This document shows, piece by piece, positions 6,655 through 12,680 of a stretch of 12,839 nucleotides of DNA. The notes below the pieces were generated by a model, which was given only the letters and a program-made list of their open reading frames with translations, did not search any database and was not told the DNA's origin. Source of the stretch: Bacillota bacterium (GTDB lineage: Bacteria > Bacillota > Bacilli > Alicyclobacillales > SLC66); the NCBI GenBank assembly GCA_021820825.1, contig JAKADD010000025.1:1-12839 (forward strand), given 5' to 3'. The position numbers and the translations under genes were made by a program. The first letter of the stretch is position 1. Each line of letters starts with the position of its first letter.

Positions 6655-7494
6655 TTAGCTGAGCAGTTTCAGGATTGCGCCTGGCTGCTGCTGCGCCTGG
6701 CCCAGCATGGCGAGACCGACCTGAGAAAGCACCTGCTGCTGTGTGAATTGCGTGTAGGCGCTTGCCATGTTGGTGTTGGTGATGGTAGCTTCCGCATTTT
6801 GCAGGTTTTGCGCGGAGTTTTGCAGGTTGGAAACCGTATAGTTCAACTGATCTTGCACTGCGCCGATGTTCGCCTGGAAAGCCGACAGGCTGGTAATCGC
6901 CTGCTGGATGACGGAGATGGCTGCCTGGGCGGATGCTTGGCTGCTGATCGAGATATTGGCAGTGCTTACCCCGAGCGCCGTTGAACTGATGGTTGCAATG
7001 GCCAGCGTCAACGTCTGGCCCTGCTGGGCGCCCACCTGGAAGGTGAGTCCGGAGGTGGCGACCGAACCGCCGTTTAGCACCTGGATGCCGTTAAACTGGG
7101 TCTGCGTTCCGATGTTGTCGATCTGTGTGGTGAGCGCAGTCATCTCCTGCTGGAGGTTGCTGAGATCGGTCGAACTTTGGGTGCCGTTCGCCGCTTCGAC
7201 AGCCAATGTGTTCATGGTCTGCAAAATGTTCTCCACCTGATTCATGGCGCCAGAAGCGGTTTGCGACAGGCTGATGCCATTTTGCGCGTTCTGGGTTGCC
7301 TGGTTGAGTCCGTTGACCTGGGATGTCATCTGTTGCGAAATGGCGTATCCCGCAGGGTCTGCCGCCGCGCTGTTGATCCGGTTGCCGGATGACAGCTGCG
7401 CGTACGATGTGTTGATCTGGTTTTGAACGTAATTCAGGTTGGCGAGAATGTCAGACGCCGCTGAGTTATTGTTGATGCTAAATGCTGTTGACAT
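6655..7494 (-). CDS. hag: Flagellin
   Basis: The filament subunit, 279 residues, a short flagellin like B. subtilis Hag (304). Conserved D0/D1 ends are clear: INNNSAASDIL..., QLSSGNRINSAAADPAGYAI, NGISLSQTASGAMNQVENIL and LAVEAANGTQSS at the N-terminal side; ATITNTNMASAYTQFTQQQVL and AMLGQAQQQPGAILKLL at the C-terminus, the end that FliS binds in characterised systems. The central variable region is short and Ser/Thr-rich (ISSTALGVSTANISISSQAS), a plausible O-glycan target. ATG 7494 is preferred to upstream GTG 7506: GAAGGGG (7506-7512) precedes the ATG by 11 nt but overlaps the GTG. It has 9 acidic and only 2 basic residues (one Arg, one Lys), where typical flagellins have Asp/Arg/Lys at many D1 positions. 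It lies only 66 nt from flgL, with fliW and csrA missing from their usual place. Confidence 0.95.
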   Translation of the reverse strand: MSTAFSINNNSAASDILANLNYVQNQINTSYAQLSSGNRINSAAADPAGYAISQQMTSQVNGLNQATQNAQNGISLSQTASGAMNQVENILQTMNTLAVEAANGTQSSTDLSNLQQEMTALTTQIDNIGTQTQFNGIQVLNGGSVATSGLTFQVGAQQGQTLTLAIATISSTALGVSTANISISSQASAQAAISVIQQAITSLSAFQANIGAVQDQLNYTVSNLQNSAQNLQNAEATITNTNMASAYTQFTQQQVLSQVGLAMLGQAQQQPGAILKLLS

Positions 7495-7526
7495 ATGGTT
7501 AAACACCCCTTCTAACTTTTTTTAAA

Positions 7527-7557
7527 ACTATAACAATGACCGCGCCATTGTTATCAA
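7527..7557 (-). promoter_or_regulatory. Candidate hag promoter with embedded 25-bp palindrome
   Basis: In the 66-nt flgL-hag spacer the - strand reads TTGATA (7552-7557, a -35-like 5/6 match), a 19-nt spacer, then TATAGT (7527-7532, a -10-like 5/6 match). A perfect inverted repeat, ATAACAATG-N7-CATTGTTAT (7530-7554), fills the spacer and overlaps both elements. A long 19-nt spacing with a dyad between the boxes is the known layout of MerR-type activator sites; repression is equally possible. The predicted start would leave a leader of roughly 25 nt. Alternatively the palindrome, followed by AGTTTT, acts in RNA as a weak terminator after flgL. No sigma-D-type TAAA/GCCGATAT pair was found here. 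Confidence 0.4.
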
Positions 7558-7560
7558 CCG

Positions 7561-8445
7561 TTATGGCAAGAAACTGGCGAGAGTAGGCAAAAGGATCTGA
7601 GAGCCCATTTTCAGCGCAGCGGTATACACCGTCTGGTCTGTATTGAACTGGGTGATCACCTGTGCCATGTTCGCGTCTTCGATCACCCCCTTCTGGTTGG
7701 TCATGGTCGTGCTGTACTGGGCCATCTGGTTTTGCAGAGCGGTCAGTCGATTGATTCTGGTTCCCAAATCAGCGTTGGCGTTGACAACGTTGTTCAGGTT
7801 GGCGCTTAAATCCGCCAGGTCAGACTGCAATCCCTGCGTGTTGCCAGCCTGCAGGTCGCTGACGATGTTGGTCAACGTTTGTTGCAGGGTATTGGCGGCT
7901 CCGGGGGGCGTTGTCAAGAACAAAGAAGATGCAGTCACATTGACCTGGATGGTGTTGTTATTGGCAACCTGATAATTCAGGGCGCCAGACGCCCCGGACA
8001 AACTGGCCGTCGGCGCGGTGCCTGTTTGCTTGCCGCCAAAGAGGTAGCGATTTCCTTGCTGGGAATCCAGGGTCTGATAAACGCCGGCCGTCAATTGCTG
8101 CACGGTTTGCGCCAGCGCCTGCTGGACTGCCGGCGTCTGAGAGGTGGCGTTGATGCCTTCGACCACTTGCGTACGGATGGTCTGCAATCCTGTGATCATA
8201 CTTTGCAGGGCGCCTGTTGTGTTGTTCATCCATGTAAGCCCGGCCGAGATGGTGCTCTGATACCCTTGCGTTTGCGACAAAATCGCCCGGATTCCCATGT
8301 CCTGCGAAACGGCCAGCGGATTGTCCGAAGGGCTGTTCAACTGCTTGCCGGTGGACAGTTCCTGCTCCAGTTGCGACATGCGCTGGTTGTCGTTTGTGAT
8401 GTTACTGAGAAATTGTTGGGTCATCATCGTTTGTGTAATTCGCAT
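7561..8445 (-). CDS. flgL: Flagellar hook-associated protein 3 (hook-filament junction)
   Basis: FlgL sits between FlgK and the filament. The 294-residue protein (typical for the family) begins MRITQTMMTQQFLSNI and carries the flagellin-like N-terminal signature ELSTGKQLNSPSDNPLAVSQDM (about 29-50), then YQSTISAGLTWMNNTTGALQSM (about 62-83), the central NRYLFGGKQTGT stretch (131-142), and a helical C-terminal part ending QFNTDQTVYTAALKMGSQILLPTLASFL. The ATG at 8445 has only a modest ribosome binding site (GGTGGTG). By my count there are 11 basic and 14 acidic residues, about 8.5% charged: less depleted than hag or fliD but still low. It follows flgK after 103 nt and precedes hag after 66 nt, as expected for a junction-then-filament order. 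Confidence 0.93.
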   Translation of the reverse strand: MRITQTMMTQQFLSNITNDNQRMSQLEQELSTGKQLNSPSDNPLAVSQDMGIRAILSQTQGYQSTISAGLTWMNNTTGALQSMITGLQTIRTQVVEGINATSQTPAVQQALAQTVQQLTAGVYQTLDSQQGNRYLFGGKQTGTAPTASLSGASGALNYQVANNNTIQVNVTASSLFLTTPPGAANTLQQTLTNIVSDLQAGNTQGLQSDLADLSANLNNVVNANADLGTRINRLTALQNQMAQYSTTMTNQKGVIEDANMAQVITQFNTDQTVYTAALKMGSQILLPTLASFLP

Positions 8446-8482
8446 CGTTCACACCACCATTTCGGGTTTGCGTCAGGACAGT

Positions 8483-8521
8483 GTTCCTGCCCGTTCGGAT
8501 TCATATGCTGCGTTCCTGCCC
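8483..8521. repeat. Pair of 10-bp direct repeats in the flgK-flgL spacer
   Basis: GTTCCTGCCC occurs at 8483-8492 and again at 8512-8521, 29 bp apart start to start. Nothing else stands out in this 103-nt gap. It could be a tandem protein-binding site or chance. Confidence 0.4.
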
Positions 8522-8548
8522 AGACACCGCTGCGCTGAACTCTCTGCT

Positions 8549-10030
8549 CTATACGTTGCTGATCAAAGTTTGCAACATCTGATCGAAGACGCTGATGAAC
8601 TTGGCCGCCGCGTTGTACGAGTTTTGATATTCAACCATCAGGGCGGCCTGCTGGTTCTGGTCGACGCCGGAAATCGACTGCCGCAACATGCTGCTCTGTT
8701 GGGAGAGAGCCTGGGCGGTGTTTTGACTGGAGGTCGCGGCTGCTGCTTCAACGCCGATGTTTGCCACCAGTTGGCTGATCGACTGGTCGAATGTTCCCGA
8801 GTATGTCGAATTGACCGTCGCGCCTGTCGCAAGAGAGTTGTAGCTATAGGCAAAGTTATAGGACTGGTTTTGCAACTGGGTCATGGCCAGCGCATTGCTG
8901 TTGCCGCCTGGTTGATTCGGCGTTCCCGCCGCGCCGACCTGGTCGGGAGTCATCCCGCTGCTGAGAGAAAGATATACATGGCCAGCTATGGTGTTGACGG
9001 CAAATAACGCAGGACTGTGGGTTGAACTGTTAAAGTTGTATCCCTGCTGCTGCTGGTTATTGACAGTGTTTGCGAACTGGGTCAGCATCGCGTCAAGGTT
9101 GCTCAGCACATTGCTTGTATCGTCATAACTCTGCAGATTTCCGGCGATGGAACCTGATGTTATATAGGACAGGTATGGATTCAGACTGGAAACTGACGCT
9201 GTTTGCGGCTGCAGCGTGGTGGGTGAAACAGGAACTCCCGGCGGATACGTCGCCGCTGTTGATCCGGTTACCAGCGGGATCGGCGTTCCGTTGTTTGGCG
9301 GCTGTATATAAACATTCACTGCGCCGTTCATGCTGGTGTTCGCTGAGTAACTGACCCCGGCCAGTCCGGCCATCTTATTCAGGAGAATTCCGCGTTGGTC
9401 CAGTAACTGGTTCGGGTTTTCGCCAGCGGCCAAAACCGCTGTGATCTGCTGGTTAAGCGTCGCCACCTGACTTGCGTACTGGTTGAGTTCACCAAGTTGG
9501 CCTACGATGACCGTTCCGAGATTTGTCTGTGTTTGCTGTAACTGCGTCGTCACTGTCTGAAAGGTTTGCCCGAGTGTCTGCGCCTCGCTCAGCACCGACT
9601 GGCGCGCCGCCGCGTTGGAAGGATCGGTGGATAAAGTCTGCCATGATTGAAAGAATTGATCCAGGGAGCTTTGCAAGCTGCTTGAACTTGGTTCGTTAAG
9701 GATGGCCTCAATGTTGCTGAGGGTTTGGCTGTGCGTACTGTACATGTTGTAAGTGGCCTGGTTAGCCCGGTCCTGCTGGTTGACAAAGGCGCTGGTCTGG
9801 CGATTGATCGCCGCCACCTGAACGCCTTGGCCGAACTGGCCGCTTTGCATCGGCGCATTGTTCGACGGCAACGGGGGATAAGGGCTGGCTTCTGCAAGAG
9901 CGGCGCTCTCCTGGACGTAGCCTGGTGTATTGGCGTTTGCGATGTTGTTCGCCACAACGGATTCACCCTGCTGCATGGCATCGAGGGCGGTCACCCCGAC
10001 ATTTAATACGGAGAATGTCGATATGCTCAT
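8549..10030 (-). CDS. flgK: Flagellar hook-associated protein 1 (hook-filament junction)
   Basis: FlgK forms the first junction layer on the hook. The 493-residue protein starts MSISTFSVLNVGVTALDAMQ and carries the rod/hook-type N-terminal motif VVANNIANANTPGYVQE (about 25-41), QDRANQATYNMYSTHSQTL, LDQFFQSWQTLSTDPSN, and a C-terminal flg_bbr_C-like end: MVEYQNSYNAAAKFISVFDQMLQTLI. ATG 10030 is chosen because AAGGGGG (10038-10044) lies 7 nt upstream and homology begins exactly there. The frame stays open for another 78 codons, but that extension overlaps flgN and is not family-like. By my count there are 7 basic and 22 acidic residues (about 6% charged) with high Gln/Asn/Ser/Thr. FlgN, encoded just upstream (56 nt away), is the dedicated chaperone for FlgK and FlgL. 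Confidence 0.94.
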   Translation of the reverse strand: MSISTFSVLNVGVTALDAMQQGESVVANNIANANTPGYVQESAALAEASPYPPLPSNNAPMQSGQFGQGVQVAAINRQTSAFVNQQDRANQATYNMYSTHSQTLSNIEAILNEPSSSSLQSSLDQFFQSWQTLSTDPSNAAARQSVLSEAQTLGQTFQTVTTQLQQTQTNLGTVIVGQLGELNQYASQVATLNQQITAVLAAGENPNQLLDQRGILLNKMAGLAGVSYSANTSMNGAVNVYIQPPNNGTPIPLVTGSTAATYPPGVPVSPTTLQPQTASVSSLNPYLSYITSGSIAGNLQSYDDTSNVLSNLDAMLTQFANTVNNQQQQGYNFNSSTHSPALFAVNTIAGHVYLSLSSGMTPDQVGAAGTPNQPGGNSNALAMTQLQNQSYNFAYSYNSLATGATVNSTYSGTFDQSISQLVANIGVEAAAATSSQNTAQALSQQSSMLRQSISGVDQNQQAALMVEYQNSYNAAAKFISVFDQMLQTLISNV

Positions 10031-10086
10031 CACTGCGCCCCCTTCCAGCGGCATAAACCCTATGCCGGGATTCGTTCTTCTGCTTC

Positions 10087-10380
10087 CTAGCCGACTTGAT
10101 TGAATGCGCGCATCCTGCTGAGTTCCTGCAAAAATGATTCCGTGACGCGCAACGCCTGTGCGACCAGAGTCTGTTGTCTCACGATCACGTCCTGCAGTCC
10201 GCTCAGTCGCTTCTGGTCGATACTCTGGATTGGAACTGTTTCCAACATGCGCATGAGTTGGCACTGTTTGACCACGAGTGGCTCAAGATCACCTGGACGA
10301 TGTTCCACCAGCGTGGCAAGAACATCTTCGGTCACTGTTTCGATCTCGCCCAACAGTCTATCCGCAGTCGCTCCGTTCAC
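10087..10380 (-). CDS. flgN: FlgN-type chaperone for FlgK/FlgL
   Basis: A 97-residue, charged, helical protein in the canonical flgM-flgN-flgK position. FlgN (YvyG in B. subtilis) escorts FlgK and FlgL to the export gate. The sequence fits FlgN_like proteins: a long first helix (RLLGEIETVTEDVLATLVEH), VVKQCQLMRMLETVPIQSID, then a last helix QQTLVAQALRVTESFLQELS. It is shorter than the 140-160 residues of many homologues. The start is GTG 10380 with AAAGGGAG 7 nt upstream. Family motifs are weak, so the call leans on gene order and helix pattern. Unlike its exported clients it keeps a normal load of charged residues. Confidence 0.75.
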   Translation of the reverse strand: MNGATADRLLGEIETVTEDVLATLVEHRPGDLEPLVVKQCQLMRMLETVPIQSIDQKRLSGLQDVIVRQQTLVAQALRVTESFLQELSRMRAFNQVG

Positions 10381-10473
10381 GTTGTCACTCCCTTTCTGGA
10401 CACGCGTCTGTCAGAATCGATCGGCCAGCATGACGCTGGGTCCAACTGCGGCCCCGGGAACTTGGCATGGTTC

Positions 10474-10701
10474 TCAGGGTTGTTTGAGCAACCCGCTCTC
10501 TAAAAGGCTGCTCGCCAATTTTCCGGTGTCTACAGTGAATGTGCCGTTCGCAATCTGCGCGCGAATGTGCTCGAGCCGCTGGGACTTGCTTGCAGCATCC
10601 GACTTGCCACTGCGCTGTTCTGCCTTTCCGGCGCCGCGACCGTTCTGCGTTCCGGCGACAGGATTTACGTTGTTGGGTGGTTCGATGGGCGATGAACTCA
10701 T
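10474..10701 (-). CDS. flgM: Anti-sigma factor FlgM
   Basis: A 75-residue protein. FlgM holds the flagellar sigma factor (sigma-28/SigD) inactive until the hook is complete. The conserved C-terminal sigma-binding segment is clear: QRLEHIRAQIANGTFTVDTG (41-60) then KLASSLLESGLL (61-72), matching the family pattern R-x-x-x-IR-xx-I-x-x-G-x-Y/F-x-V-D. The N-terminal 40 residues are disordered-looking, rich in Pro, Gly, Asn and Ser, as in other FlgM proteins. The ATG has GAGGGGG (10710-10716) 8 nt upstream. It is 39 nt downstream of a gene for a compact sigma-70-family protein on the same strand, an unusual neighbour that might be its target or the module's own regulator. flgN follows after 93 nt. 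Confidence 0.88.
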   Translation of the reverse strand: MSSSPIEPPNNVNPVAGTQNGRGAGKAEQRSGKSDAASKSQRLEHIRAQIANGTFTVDTGKLASSLLESGLLKQP

Positions 10702-10740
10702 ACTCTTTACCCCCTCACTTATATAAACGGTCGAAAAACA

Positions 10741-11301
10741 CTATTTTTTGCGTGCTTTTTGGCTATCGGACATATTTTCGCGAATGCTCTGCAATGCGCG
10801 CTGATAGGCGCGGGTAATCGTTGACACCGATACATCCATGGCATAGGCGATTTCAGTAAATGAATAGCCGTGTTCGACTGCCAGAGAGAGAATTGTCTGT
10901 TCGCGCGGCGCCAATTGGTTGACGCCCGCGACTACGTCAAGCCACAGTTCGAGGTCCGGGTGTTCATCGCCGGCGCTGATGTCGATCGCATGGTCGAGAC
11001 TCACCGTGTAGGGAGTTTCATATGCTTTCAGTTTGTTTTGATAGGCGCGGGTCGTTTTTACAGGGGCGGAATCGCGCAGGACATCGCGCATGGCGAATTT
11101 GACCTGTTGTCGAAATGTGATCTCAATCAGGGAAGGATCCATGCCCTCGGGAACCCGAAGGCAATAACGCCACCAGCGCATCGCGGCTGCGGAAGCAAGG
11201 TCGTCTGCGTCGATGGAAGCGCTTCTGCGCAGGCGCACGAGCCGGTTTGCCAGTCTGCGTATATACGCCTGCTTTTCAGGCGTCAGATCGGTATACTCCA
11301 C
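10741..11301 (-). CDS. Compact sigma-70-family regulator next to flgM
   Basis: A 186-residue protein with two recognisable parts of a sigma factor. A region-2-like segment (about 8-76) includes IDADDLASAAAMRWWRY (30-46) and RQQVKFAMRDVLRD (64-77), echoing the DxDDL and RIRGAMxDxLR signatures of the FliA/SigD/WhiG group. A region-4-like C-terminus (about 120-175) has LAPREQTILSLAVEHGYSFTEIA followed by a helix-turn-helix MDVSVSTITRAYQRALQSIRE. Region 3 appears reduced to a short linker (about 78-118), so it is smaller than a typical 240-260-residue SigD. The start is GTG 11301, supported by a full-length Shine-Dalgarno AGGAGGTGA (11306-11314). It heads the inverted flagellar block, 39 nt before flgM. 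It could be a shortened flagellar sigma, an ECF-like factor, or a regulator that kept sigma domains; no such gene sits here in B. subtilis. Confidence 0.7.
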   Translation of the reverse strand: MEYTDLTPEKQAYIRRLANRLVRLRRSASIDADDLASAAAMRWWRYCLRVPEGMDPSLIEITFRQQVKFAMRDVLRDSAPVKTTRAYQNKLKAYETPYTVSLDHAIDISAGDEHPDLELWLDVVAGVNQLAPREQTILSLAVEHGYSFTEIAYAMDVSVSTITRAYQRALQSIRENMSDSQKARKK

Positions 11302-11343
11302 ACAATCACCTCCTGCCTATAGCATATAACACATGGGTGGGGT

Positions 11344-11354
11344 AAGACAGTCTT
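11344..11354. repeat. 11-nt palindrome in the sigma-hpf divergent region
   Basis: AAGACAGTCTT (AAGAC-A-GTCTT) lies in the 174-nt region between the divergent sigma-like gene and hpf. Nearby is a second short dyad, CAGACTCTG (11377-11385). Either could be an operator for one of the divergent genes, but both are short enough to arise by chance. Confidence 0.3.
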
Positions 11355-11415
11355 CCCGGGTCGTTGCGACCGATTTCAGACTCTGTAAAGGGATCGCATT
11401 AGTATGCAAACTCCT

Positions 11416-11444
11416 TTGCGCTATTGTTGTGACGGTGTTATAAT
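11416..11444 (+). promoter_or_regulatory. Candidate sigma-A promoter of hpf
   Basis: A perfect extended -10, TG-T-TATAAT (11436-11444), follows a weak -35-like TTGCGC (11416-11421) at 17-nt spacing. The predicted transcript would start near 11451 and reach the hpf start after about 25 nt. In B. subtilis hpf is controlled by stress and transition sigma factors (SigB, SigH); no convincing site for either was identified here. Confidence 0.6.
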
Positions 11445-11475
11445 CTCGTTAATTCCGAAGGGAGGAACACATGTG

Positions 11476-12051
11476 ATGAAGATTCACGTTCGTGGAGACC
11501 ATCATCTTGATGTAACACCTGCCTTAAGAGAGTATCTGGAGAAGAAGTTTGTGCGAATTGAGCGATATTTTGAGGCGTCCGACAATCAGGAAGCGACGGT
11601 CACGATGTCGGTGACGCGGGATGTTCACACGGTGGAAACCATGATCTCCGTGTCGCATATGATTCTGAGGGCAGAAGAACGATCTGATGATATGTACGCT
11701 TCGATTGACCTGATGATGGACAAGTTGGAAAAACAGTTAGAAAAGTATAAGCATAAGATAGGTCAAAAAGTAGGACATCGTATGAAAGTGGAGGGAAGCA
11801 GGGCCAAGGAAGGTTTTCGTGGGAACGCGGGACCTGCAGACACGGGAACGGCTGTTGTGGACGATGATTTCGAGTACCCGGTGGTGCGCATGAAACGGTT
11901 TGACATGAAACCCATGCATCTGTCCGAAGCGATTCTGCAGATGGATATGCTTGGCCATGATTTCTTCGTATTTGCAAATGCAGAGACGGAAGTGACGAAT
12001 GTCGTCTATCGTCGGCACGATGGCCAGTACGGTCTTATCGAAACCAACTGA
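11476..12051 (+). CDS. hpf: Long-form ribosome hibernation promoting factor
   Basis: A 191-residue long HPF (YvyD in B. subtilis). It dimerises 70S ribosomes into inactive 100S particles in stationary phase or stress. The N-terminal domain (1-100) binds the 30S decoding region: KIHVRGDHHLDVTPALREYL, ERYFEASDNQEATV, SIDLMMDKLEKQLEKYKHK. After a linker (about 105-132), the C-terminal dimerisation domain is very well conserved (VVRMKRFDMKPMHLSEAILQ, then DMLGHDFFVFANAETEVTNV and VYRRHDGQYGLIE). GGAGG (11461-11465) precedes ATG 11476 by 10 nt; GTG 11473, directly before it, is spaced 7 nt and could be the true start, adding one residue. The much longer open frame upstream is not family-like and overlaps the promoter. 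The gene sits next to secA as in B. subtilis, now divergent from the inverted flagellar block. Confidence 0.94.
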   Translation: MKIHVRGDHHLDVTPALREYLEKKFVRIERYFEASDNQEATVTMSVTRDVHTVETMISVSHMILRAEERSDDMYASIDLMMDKLEKQLEKYKHKIGQKVGHRMKVEGSRAKEGFRGNAGPADTGTAVVDDDFEYPVVRMKRFDMKPMHLSEAILQMDMLGHDFFVFANAETEVTNVVYRRHDGQYGLIETN

Positions 12052-12077
12052 TCGCGGGTCAGCCTGGCCCGGCCCGC

Positions 12078-12104
12078 GGGAGCAGAGACTTGATCACTGC
12101 TCCC
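12078..12104 (+). terminator. Hairpin downstream of hpf, no T-run
   Basis: GGGAGCAG (12078-12085) pairs perfectly with CTGCTCCC (12097-12104) around an 11-nt loop, 27 nt after the hpf stop. No T-tract follows, so this may be a weak or rho-dependent terminator or an mRNA 3'-end stabiliser. A GC-rich imperfect stem (CGCGGG/CCCGCG) lies just upstream and overlaps it. The remaining sequence to 12246 shows nothing further. Confidence 0.4.
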
Positions 12105-12246
12105 CAGGCTTGCACGGTCAGGCATGAAAGCATCGGATCCTGGTCAGGAAAGAAACAGGACTGCCTTCTTCGGCAAAATGGACTGGCGCGCAGAATACGC
12201 TGAATATAGGCGATTCTTTGCGCGCTGGCCGCAAGGAGGTAGAACG

Positions 12247-12513
12247 ATGGGATTTCTGGTCTGGATTCTGCAACTGATCGTGTTTCTTGTCGTCTGGAAG
12301 GCCGTACATCTGCTGTTCTGGAATATTCGTCGGCTGTCTGATGCGACATCGCTTGCTGTGACCATGCTGGTCACTCTGTTGATCGGTATTGTCGGCGTGA
12401 TCTGTGCGCGGGCCATCAGCACGCCGTGGCCCGCCGTAATTGCCACGGCGGCGTTGCTTGGCATTGCGAATGGCGAATACGAATATAACCGCGGCATCTC
12501 CCACAAATCATGA
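12247..12513 (+). CDS. Small three-helix membrane protein of unknown function
   Basis: An 88-residue hydrophobic protein I do not recognise. Three membrane segments are visible: FLVWILQLIVFLVVWKAVHL (about 3-22), SLAVTMLVTLLIGIVGVICA (about 36-55) and PWPAVIATAALLGIAN (about 61-76). A basic loop follows the first (WNIRRLSD) and the tail is polar (GEYEYNRGISHKS). ATG 12247 is chosen for its strong site AAGGAGG 7 nt upstream; the frame opens earlier at 12124, but with no ribosome binding site and a charged segment that does not look like the rest. It lies between hpf and secA, where B. subtilis has no comparable membrane protein that I know of, and ends just before a terminator. It may be co-transcribed with hpf. 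Confidence 0.7.
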   Translation: MGFLVWILQLIVFLVVWKAVHLLFWNIRRLSDATSLAVTMLVTLLIGIVGVICARAISTPWPAVIATAALLGIANGEYEYNRGISHKS

Positions 12514-12531
12514 ATTATGCCTTTTTGTATG

Positions 12532-12563
12532 AATAAGGGTGGCTGGAGCCGCCCTTATTGTTT
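12532..12563 (+). terminator. Rho-independent terminator before secA
   Basis: AATAAGGG (12532-12539) pairs with CCCTTATT (12552-12559); the stem continues through a T-G wobble and GGC/GCC to a TGGA tetraloop, about 12 bp in all. The 3' arm ends TTATT and is followed by GTTTA. It lies 19 nt after the small membrane protein's stop codon and closes the hpf unit. Confidence 0.8.
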
Positions 12564-12586
12564 ACGGGCCGGGAAAGAGGTACAAT
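12558..12586 (+). promoter_or_regulatory. Candidate sigma-A promoter of secA
   Basis: TTGTTT (12558-12563, TTG core of a -35) and TACAAT (12581-12586, 5/6 match to TATAAT) are spaced 17 nt. The -35 overlaps the 3' arm of the preceding terminator. The predicted leader to the secA start is about 90 nt and includes a 6-bp hairpin TGATCG/CGATCA (12605-12624). Confidence 0.5.
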
Positions 12587-12680
12587 GTTAATCTAAGACC
12601 CGCATGATCGGCTCCTTTCGATCACAGGCGGTTCGTGGATTCATGTAGACTGTTAACGGCTTGAGGGGAGTGACACCCTG

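Noticed and set aside
10031..10264. N-terminal extension of the flgK frame by 78 codons
   Set aside because: The extension overlaps flgN, is Arg/Gly/Thr-rich and unlike FlgK. A strong ribosome binding site and the family N-terminus begin at 10030.
2341..11323. The 9-mer GCCTATAGC at 2341-2349 and 11315-11323, near both ends of the inverted block
   Set aside because: It is a direct rather than inverted repeat, short and nearly palindromic, and overlaps the stop codon of the fusion gene at one end. Not convincing as a recombination site.
11404..11475. Longer hpf reading frame from 11404
   Set aside because: It would run through the -10 element TATAAT and add 24 residues not found in HPF proteins.
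12124..12246. Longer frame for the small membrane protein
   Set aside because: No ribosome binding site at 12124; the added segment is charged and unlike the rest, and AAGGAGG lies just before 12247.
12604..12648. A 14-codon upstream frame in the secA leader, considered as a SecM-like arrest peptide
   Set aside because: No ribosome binding site, no secretion signal or arrest-type motif, and too short to act like SecM.
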